Of a DNA stretch of 64,000 bases, positions 56,714-64,000 are shown piece after piece (the stretch's first letter is position 1; each line of letters begins with the position of its first letter). Both the position numbers and the translations under genes were made by a program. The DNA is from Bimastos eiseni (lineage: Eukaryota; Annelida; Clitellata; Crassiclitellata; Lumbricidae). The stretch is taken from NCBI GenBank assembly GCA_959347315.1, contig OY365810.1:14191961-14255960 (forward strand), read 5' to 3'. The notes beneath the pieces are model-generated. The model did not search any database. It was given only the letters and a program-made list of their open reading frames with translations, and was not told the DNA's origin.

Positions 56714-57663
56714 CACCGTGCCTCAAAAAACCAAGCAAAATTGTTTTTGTCAGAACTTCGTCAAAATTCCACCAATTTCAATAACGTTTGGTAGGTAGAT
56801 AGCACAATAGCTGAAGTTTTATGCTGTATATACATTTTCCACTTCACCTGACTCACATCACCGCACTACCTTGTTAAGCACAGATGTACAAATTTTGCAT
56901 ACAACGCTTAATTTTATTACTTGCAACAAACTATCTGACGACTGAATTAACACGCAGTAAAGTAAAACATGGCTTTTAATTGTCATGACAGATCTGCTTA
57001 AGAGTGTTAGAATTGGTGCTTGAAAGTGCCCCCCCCCCCTACATGGGCACAAGCGCTTAGACGGGGAAGCCACTGGCCGATAGCTGCATCAACGATCGAC
57101 TGGTCATTCGTCAATCAGACGCGTTCTGAGTTCGTCGACGCTGGCTATTCTGGAGCGGTAAACCTTCTTCTGCAGCACACTCCATATGCTATAGTCGACT
57201 GGGTTAAGATCCGGTGCATTCGGCGGCCACAGTGTTGGAGGGATGCAGTCGGGCGTCTCACGCTCCAGGAAAGAGACGGTGTCGCGTGCTCGATGTGCCG
57301 AGGGGGGCTATTCTGTTGAAAGACAAAAAACTCGATCTGGGATATCCGGCGTATGTCTGGCAGGAGCTTCTGGGCAAGAAGATTGTCGCGATAGTATGCC
57401 CCATTCACTTTGACACCCAGCTCGATGAAATGGAGCTTAGTGCAGCCATTGCAAGTAATAAAATTTGAGCGTTATACAAAAATGGGTACATCGGTGTTTA
57501 GCAAGGTAGTGCGGTGATATGAGACAGGTGAGATGTTAAATTTATATATAGCATAAAACGTCAGCTATTAATCCATCTACCTACCAAAAGTTATTACAAT
57601 TGGTGAAAATTTGACGAAGTTCTGACAAAAACAATTTTGCTTGGTTTATTTTGAGACACGGTG
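56714..57663 (-). mobile_element. Tc1/mariner-type transposon, internally deleted
   Basis: TA on both sides encloses long inverted repeats. They start CACCGTGCCTCAAAA on the left and, inverted, CACCGTGTCTCAAAA on the right, and extend about 170-190 bp (shared: CAAGCAAAATTGTTTTTGTC, GTAGGTAGAT, CACCGCACTACCTTG). The centre on the - strand is the C-terminal part of an IS630/Tc1-mariner transposase. The N-terminal coding part is missing. Confidence 0.85.
57005..57430 (-). pseudogene. Tc1/mariner transposase C-terminal remnant
   Basis: The - strand frame reads GVKVNGAYYRDNLLAQKLLP, then EFFVFQQNSP. Other frames follow with TLWPPNAPDLNPVDYSIW and VYRSRIASVDELRTRLID. These are the catalytic-domain and C-terminal blocks of the family. 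At least two frame changes break it, and QQNSP replaces the usual QQDSAP, so the catalytic aspartate position is mutated. Confidence 0.8.
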
Positions 57664-57745
57664 TATATAGTCGGCCTAAACTGGGAATGCGGCGTTCGTG
57701 AATGAGCCGACATTGCTTTGCGACCGATCGCATGAACACGTTATA

Positions 57746-60700
57746 ATGGAGAGAATGACATTGTCAAATAAATGTATTTTTGTTGGCCTTGCCATCTTTC
57801 TGGGTGCAGCTTACACTGGTTTCATAAGTTTGAAGTCGTATTCAGACGGTGCTCTTCTAAAGACGATTATTACAGGTAAGCTCATTAGACCTATAAACAT
57901 AAATAAAATTATGACACTCGTAAATTTCAGATAATAATTCTGCAATTAGACCTGCTTAGTCCGACGGATAGATAGATAAATTGTGCGAAAGTGTTGATTT
58001 TCTTAGTATGTACGCCTAATATATTTTAGAAGAGATTTTGGGGTCAAGCCACGCAGTAAATTTAAGATTTGATGCAAAAATGATCATTTTGTGTGGCTGA
58101 GCGATAATAGTTGAAATTGCCTATGTGACTATATTATAGGTCTACTGTTAATTTTATGGACGGTTTAACATAAAACCTAGGACTTAAATTGGTTCAGAAG
58201 ACGTTTTGTCTGTGTGGTACTTCAAGTTTAATTCACCGCAACGCATTAAAACCAACTTGCATGTAAATTTTATTTCACCGCTGACCAGTTCATGTGCGGG
58301 CAGAGTACAGTAGACCTACTGTGGTGGCCATAATAGCGTCGCACGACGGTACTACTCACTATACAATTACGGTGGTGGCCAGAATTGAACCCTGACCCTA
58401 ACATCAACTCCAGCCCCCAACCCTTACCATAACCCCTACCCTAACCTTTACCCCAGCCTTAACCCTAACCTCCACCCTAACCCTTACCCCAGCCATAGCC
58501 CAAGCCCGAATCCTAACCCTAACCCCAACCCTATATAGTGTTACTTATTGGAGACGTAATTATGACGTCTCCATATGAACAGTTACAGACTGTGCAACCC
58601 TTCTCGTTCTTACTATAACCAAAATCATCAACCTGTCTCTAGCAACCGGTACTTTTCCTATGCTTTTCAAGAACTCAGTTGTTAAACCACTCCTAAATAA
58701 CCATCCCTAGACAAAGAACTCCTGTCCAATTACGGTCCAATTGCAAATCTCTCTTTTTTAACAAGCACTCCAAACGGGTTGTCCTCTCTTGCCTCAACGG
58801 CTTTCTAATGTCAAATAATCTCCTCAACCCAAATCAATCTGCATACACTACACATCACTCTACTGAAACACTCCTCGCCTCACTATATATACAACAAACT
58901 TGTCATGGCGATAGGTCGTCAATTAGCGTCTTGCTTATGTCTCTTAGACATTTCTGCCGTCTTCGACACCAAGGATCATGCTTTTCTAATCAAACACCTT
59001 TCCTCTGCACCTGGAATCTCTGGTACTGCCCTATTCTAGATCAAATCATACCTTTCTCCACGCTCTTTCATTGTCGATGGCTCTGGTCACTCATCTAGTC
59101 TGCACAGCCTCACCTGCGGCGTTCCTCAGGGTTCTGTTCTTGGGCCTCTTTTATTCATTCTGAATACCTCCTCAATCAGCAAAATCATTTTCTCGTCTCC
59201 TGTAGATCATCACCTCTACGCTGACGATACACAACTCTTCATATATTTATATTTCCCCTCACTCGCTCGCTCGCTCACTCACTCACTCACTCACTCACTC
59301 ACTCACTCACAGATCCAATAAACTGCATACAAGACACCATAGTCCTGAAATGAACTTGGATGATCGCCAATCTGCTATGCCTAAACCTTACTTTTCTCCT
59401 GTCCGCAATCTTGGAATCACCTTTGATACGAACCTTACCTTTTCCGACCACATCACCCAGCTATCTCACACATGCTGTATTCACATCCGTGATCTTCCTC
59501 GACTGTGCTCAATACTCAACTACAAGACTGCATGCACAATAGCCACATCAATCGTTCATTCAAAACTTGACTACTGTAATTCCCCTTTTCACAACATAAT
59601 TCTGTTGTCTGCAACATCGACTCTTTGCAAATAACAGGCCTCCAAACGATTAAAAATGTTCTTGCCCGTGCAGTCACAAACCCCTAGATACTACAATATA
59701 AATGGTGAAGATATTCAAAATTGCAACTGCTGTAGAGGTCAGTTTTCCCAGTCTTTTTGTTATGTTATTGAAATATAGCATGATGGTTTTTAAAAGATAA
59801 AATATCATAAATGCTTAGGCACTAGTGAGCCATTTAAGATACAGTAAGCTACTGAAGGCTGATTTGGCGATTTGTCTGACCCCCAAGGTAATTCCTGGGA
59901 ATTGACCGGGGGGGGGCGGAGGTTTGAAAATAAATGGGGGTTGAACCCTCCCAACCCCCGACAATTTAATCATTTCCAGATGCTGTGTCTGCATGAAAGT
60001 CATCTCGGCTTCCCATGTGGTGCCAGACCCGCTCTATTAGACAGTCGCTCTCATTGCATTCTGGTGGTTCCCGCCTGCGCTTTGCCATGGCCCAATCCAG
60101 GAGCTTCGCCTACGTGGATCCCACCAGCTGGAACAGCCTCCCCTTTCTTAGCGGAAGGAGCTACTTTCTCTCCCTGCTGCCATCCTGAAGCGCCTGAAGA
60201 CTTTCCTTTTTTTCTCTTTAGCTTTGTATCGAATCGTGAGCGCCTCTGATTTGAATGACGTTATATAAGAAGTCCTCCATTAAATTACATCACATCTGTG
60301 TCACCAGATTTATCATGCCTTAAAGATCAGCCACCGCTACTATGTCAGCCTCCACCTCACGTTCTCGACAGTTCTGTTCTCGAAAGAGAGTTCTGCTGCC
60401 TCCGAAAACCCTATTTATGTATCCAGAATAATGGCGGATTTATAATTTTTGGCCACGTGACCTTGACCTTAAAGGTCATGTAATGTTCAGACTATATTGA
60501 GAATCCATTTTTTGAATTCTTTGCCTCTGAAAACCATATTATAGACCTTAAAGTCATCTTTGAATCATTTACGGCTCCTGAGAAATGCCCGATTTACTAT
60601 TTTGTCATATGACCTTGACCTCATATGTCACGCGATGTTTAGTTATATTGAAAACACAATTTCTTGCCTTTGACGACCATATTCTAGGCATCAAACTCAT

Positions 60701-63700
60701 CCCTGTTTCATTTGTGGTTTCCGAGAAATGGCTGCTTAATCATTTTGGTGATGTGACCTTGACCTTCAAGGTCACGTGCTGTTCAGGCAATATTGGAAAT
60801 GCAATTATTTTAAATTCCTTGCCACTGAACACCATATTCTAGATACCGATAGCACCCCTGTATCATTTAATGTTTCTGAGAAATGGTTAATTGGTCATTT
60901 TAGCCATGTGACCTTGATTTCTAAGGTCACGCTAAGTTCAGATGATATTGTAAATATAATTTTTAAATTCCTTGACACAGGAGCCACACCTTAGACAATG
61001 AAATTACTTTTCTGTCATGTATAGTTCCAGAGATATTACAACATATATTTCACGGTGGCCATTATGGCTGCCATCTTGTTTTTGTGAAAGCATGCAGGGT
61101 TTGGACGACGCCACCATAAATTTTATGAATCTCCGTCATCATACGAAGATAATGACACCAACCTCACCTTCTCATTACTAAAACCGCAACGAGATGACAG
61201 TTGCTCCCGGACTACAAGTTGAAATTCGTGAAATTTATAATTTGCGACGGCCAACTTGGATTTTTGCATTTTAAAGCCACTTCGTGATAAATGTGAGAGT
61301 GGCTTGACTTCTAATATTGATTGGTATACATCTATGTATGCAAAAACCAATTTTCAAATTATCTTCCACTTTCGCACGATTTATGGACCTTAGCAGGTGC
61401 ACTATATAGTATAGTTTTAGTGTAACGACAGTGTGAAATCAAAAACCATTGGCGTCGCCCTCCTCCTGTATCCAATCTCGGGACTGGTACTGTGAGATTT
61501 TACGGCCCGCTCCCGGGGCTTGACTTGGGCAAACTATAGACCTGATCATGACCTTGTGACCACTTGTCTCTCGTCAGTGTCGTCACCATCTGATTGTTCG
61601 TGGTCAGTGTATAAATTGCTGAGCACGCCAGAGGTCAATGGGGAAAAGAAATCTCAAACCATCTTTTTACCCTGGATGAATTCCAGCAGTTCATCCATTT
61701 TGTTCACAATCTAACACGCTATATATTAGCATATATCGCGCATCCCATAAAGATAACATGTAGGCTAATGGTCAATTACGTTTATGGTCTTCTTGAGCCG
61801 GTGATTCGAATCGCTTTGTTGCCTTCTTGTTATGTTTCTTTGTGTACTGGCAAACGACCTATCAACTTTTATATTAAATGACATTAAACTAGATCGATGT
61901 GACTTTGTATCACGGCCTTTGAAAGAATGTTTTTGCTAGTGGTAGGAGGCCTAGGGGAACGGATAAAGCCCCCCCGGACAAAAGCCCCCCGGATATAACT
62001 CCCCAGACAAAAGCCCCCCGGACAAACGCCCCTCCGATTTTGGGTAGGACATTTGCACCCCGGACAAACGCCCCCCTAGAGTGAAGTATGAACGGATGAT
62101 GACAAGTTATATACTTAACTCCCATTATGTAAAATATATAAAAACAAGCAACTAATTATCGTGTCGTATAGGAGACAAAGTGAGTCCAGTTCCGAATCTT
62201 TATTTATCTTGCTGGATGCACAAACACTACAAACAGTCCGTGACACGCCTTAATAAGCGGTGAAGGTCGTCGACTAGTAAGCAGCTAGAGCTACAGTTGG
62301 TTGGCAAACTGTCAGTGACACGCGATAATCATCTCCCGTTAATAAAAGAGAGTGGGTGAATACCTCTATATAGACGATAATCTAAGATTATAAGCAGTGA
62401 AGGTCAGCTAGTAAGTATGCTTACAGTTTTTGACAGTCAGCCAGTGACACGCGATATTCATCTCAGTCTGAGAGTGGGTGAAGACCCCTATAGATGAAAA
62501 TCTCATAAATGTGTGCCTATAAAACGAAGACTTCTAACATGCACGCAAATGGTTCGTAATATGAGATGTGTATGTGTGTAATAAGTTTATTTAACGACAT
62601 GGATGCGTCGTTAAATAAACTTATTACACACACGCACACCTCATATTACGAACCATTTCGTCTTCAAACTTTGCAGGTATTGGAACCAAAGCAATATGTC
62701 GACCCGCTAAAAATCGATATTTTACAGGTTTAGCACTTAGCCGACATGGACACATCCATGCACACACACATATTGTGCATACAACCATGCATCATATGCA
62801 CACACATACAAGCATGCATATATAATTTGGACGAGCTAATGGTCTCCACTGGAGGGGAGTTTTTGTACTAGTTGGGAAGGGCTTTTGTCCGGGGGGCTTT
62901 TGTCCTACACTCGCTTCTTTAACCTGTGACTCTTTACTGGCTCCCTGCACCCCATGGCAGTGCATACACTGTGGTGTGGCACAGTGGCCGATTGGTTAGA
63001 GCGGTCAGCCCGTAACGTTCAATGTGTGCTGAGCGAGCGGTTTCGAGCCTCGTCCGGGGCGTCAGTCACTGTGTAGGGACCTTGAGCAAGTCCTTCGCTC
63101 ACCATTGCTCTGCAGTGCAACTGCAATTGCGCCGTCGAGGCGTGTGTATGCACTTCTGAGCAAAAGATGTTGGAAGAAGGGCGGTATCAAATTTCGGTCA
63201 TAAATAAATAAAAATAAATAAATACAGTTTGAAGGTCTCGCGTTGATGCGAAAGCAGCGAAACTGTCTTGTTAGCACTGCCCTGGTATACATGTACCTTT
63301 GGCTTTATAGATGTACCAGGGTGTGTTCCAAACCCCAACGGGCTTCTCTTCGCTCATTTGCCCGTGGATTATTGTTGGTCCCCGCATGCAGACTGCTACG
63401 GAGCTTTGTTCATGTGGGTCCCTCCATTTGGAACAGTCTCCCTCTCCCATTCGGGTGGAGCTGCCAGTCTTCTCCTCTTCGATTTCGGAGACGCTTGAAG
63501 ACCTTCCTATTTACCACTTAGCCGCCGACTTGGATCAGGAGCGCCACTGCATTTGAGCGGTGCTTTAAAAATGTCTAATTACAATTTAAAAAACTATAGG
63601 CCAATCTGCTCAAGCCACAAAAACCCGTCTTTCTTAGTCTTATCTCGACCCCGCTTTTGGCAACCGACGAATATCATTCTCCCAACCAAATTCCCAACAT

Positions 63701-63999
63701 TGGTATGTACGTTGCATGCATGCAAACGATGTCAAGCGATGCAAAATTACATAAAGCGAAGAACAGTAAACCGACTGATGAATAGAGTGCATTATTTGTC
63801 TATAGTATGTAAATTACATTATCTAACTTCGCTCGTGTTTGCAGCATGCCTCTGTCTTCTATTAGTGTGTTTGTCATGCCTCGTGTGGCACGTGGCCTCT
63901 CACAATCCAGCTGAATCGCACACCCTCAAAACGCTCCTCTTCCAGTACATCTTCCAGCTGCTCTTCGTCTGGCTCGGCTCATCCGCCCATAAACGAATC
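57746..63999 (+). CDS. Partial gene: unrecognised multi-pass membrane protein
   Basis: Proposed exon 1 is 57746-57875: a short Met-rich start, a hydrophobic stretch (CIFVGLAIFLGAAYTGF), then a polar stretch, ending at donor CAG/GTAAGC. Proposed exon 2 starts at 63845 after TTTGCAG and runs off the window. It encodes CLCLLLVCLSCLVWHV, a polar loop, then LLFQYIFQLLFVWLGSSAHK. Exon 1 ends one base into a codon and exon 2 supplies the other two (GCA), so the join is in frame with no stop. That phase match, two clean splice sites and consistent hydrophobic segments are the evidence. I cannot name the family. A Tc1/mariner element ends 83 bp before the start codon. Confidence 0.45.
58385..58535. 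repeat. Degenerate telomere-like (CCCTAA)n tract
   Basis: About 150 bp dominated by CCCTAACCC-type units with many variants (CCCTTACC, CCCCAACCC). It matches the animal telomere repeat type but is too degenerate and internal to be a chromosome end. Confidence 0.75.
58611..59690 (+). pseudogene. L2/CR1-like LINE reverse transcriptase, decayed
   Basis: Conserved RT blocks appear in order through shifting frames: IINLSLATGTFP, ANLSFL, LNPNQSAY, LLDISAVFDT (the first catalytic Asp region), CGVPQGSVLGPLLFI (about 59113-59157), then the YADD box in LYADDTQLF (about 59217-59243). The thumb block follows (LGITFDTNLTFSDHI, SKLDYCNS). A CTCG/CTCA simple repeat at 59262-59311 interrupts it. There are many stops and frameshifts. 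Confidence 0.85.
59985..60295 (+). pseudogene. LINE 3' end fragment
   Basis: It reads SFAYVDPTSWNSLP and then LKRLKTFLF, the terminal L2/CR1-type block. The tail is GTGAGCGCCTCTGATTTGAA with TTATATAAGAAG and then an A/T-rich end. It is separated from the RT fragment at 58611 by unrelated sequence, so it is probably a different copy. Confidence 0.7.
60440..60970. repeat. Tandem repeat, unit about 150 bp, with TGACCTTGA sites
   Basis: Four units start near 60458, 60610, 60764 and 60909, spaced 152, 154 and 145 bp. Each has TGACCTTGA near a CATGTGA or CACGTGA context and shared blocks such as GAGAAATGG and CCATATTCTAG. TGACCTTGA is the reverse complement of TCAAGGTCA, the extended half-site bound by ERR and NR5A-type receptors. 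Confidence 0.8.
61961..62905. mobile_element. Non-autonomous element with GGACAAAAGCCCC ends
   Basis: The left end is GGATAAAGCCCCCCCGGAC and repeats CGGACAAAAGCCCCCCGGAC. The right end is the inverted GGCTTTTGTCCGGGGGGC. No coding region is present. The centre holds a long palindrome (62547-62658). No target-site duplication could be set, so the superfamily is open. Confidence 0.65.
62547..62658. repeat. Long near-perfect palindrome, arms about 52 bp
   Basis: The left arm runs AAATGGTTCGTAATATGAGA ... TTTATTTAACGAC; the right arm is its reverse complement with a few mismatches in the GTGT stretch. The spacer is 8 bases (ATGGATGC). Residual inverted GAAGAC motifs extend it to about 62526-62666. 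Confidence 0.9.
62925..63580 (+). pseudogene. L2-like LINE 3' end split by a SINE
   Basis: At 62925-62971 a frame reads SLYWLPAPHG, the HWLP block. After the SINE, frames resume and end with RSFVHVGPSIWNSLP and FRRRLKTFLFTT. The tail is GAGCGCCACTGCATTTGAGC. Stops and shifts show decay. Confidence 0.7.
62972..63226 (+). mobile_element. tRNA-derived SINE, longest copy
   Basis: It starts GTGTGGCACAGTGGCCGATT with A-box GGTTAGAGCGGTCAGCCC and box B GGTTTCGAGCCTCGTCC, then the body shared with 13304-13516, and ends in TAAATAAA repeats. The flanks ATACACTGTG and ATACAGTTTG are similar and may be the target-site duplication. It is inserted inside an L2-like LINE. Confidence 0.85.
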
Positions 64000-64000
64000 G

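Noticed and set aside
58385..58535. A chromosome end
   Set aside because: The repeat is degenerate, short and followed by ordinary genomic sequence.

Overview
This is a window of an animal nuclear genome: AT-rich, intron-rich and dense in transposons. Two multi-exon genes on the + strand can be rebuilt exon by exon, and a third begins near the right edge. GT-AG introns, metazoan-type proteins, Helitrons, hAT, Tc1/mariner and piggyBac elements, L2/CR1-like LINEs and a tRNA-derived SINE indicate a metazoan. The very frequent octamer TAGGCCTA and the repeat style suggest a marine invertebrate, perhaps a deuterostome such as an echinoderm. That placement is an inference with low confidence.

Layout. 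1-4140 is mostly featureless sequence with a short hAT MITE (236-408) and TA repeats. About 4140-13980 is a complete cytoplasmic poly(A)-binding protein gene (PABPC1/4 type): a probable non-coding first exon, 11 coding exons, 622 residues with four RRMs and a C-terminal MLLE domain. 14-31 kb is a transposon landing zone: hAT MITEs, LINE and gag-like remnants, a 3.6-kb DNA transposon with a decayed DDE/zinc-finger transposase, a Helitron, and an intact 2.63-kb hAT element encoding a 633-residue transposase between a perfect 8-bp duplication. 31537-39656 is a seven-exon gene for a 385-residue protein with the Mondo/ChREBP (MLXIP/MLXIPL) bHLH-zipper and DCD tail but none of the N-terminal glucose-sensing half. 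40-57 kb holds further MITEs, minisatellites and microsatellites, including 470 bp of GATG repeat. From 57746 a two-exon partial gene for an unrecognised membrane protein starts. Its roughly 6-kb intron carries LINE pieces, a tandem repeat full of nuclear-receptor half-sites, and a long palindrome.

How the genes work together. PABPC acts on mRNA poly(A) tails in the cytoplasm. Mondo proteins are sugar-responsive transcription factors that pair with MLX. There is no operon, and nothing shows that the two genes are co-regulated. The short Mondo form resembles in layout the vertebrate ChREBP-beta isoform, which lacks the inhibitory N-terminus, and a DR1 nuclear-receptor-type site lies about 110 bp upstream of its start codon.

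The most notable items are the short Mondo gene, the unassigned DNA transposon with its small derivative at 43.9 kb, two textbook non-autonomous Helitrons, a hAT MITE family built on GGTCTTGGTCTC-like motifs, and a cluster of eight hAT-type insertions in which both target-site copies can still be read.
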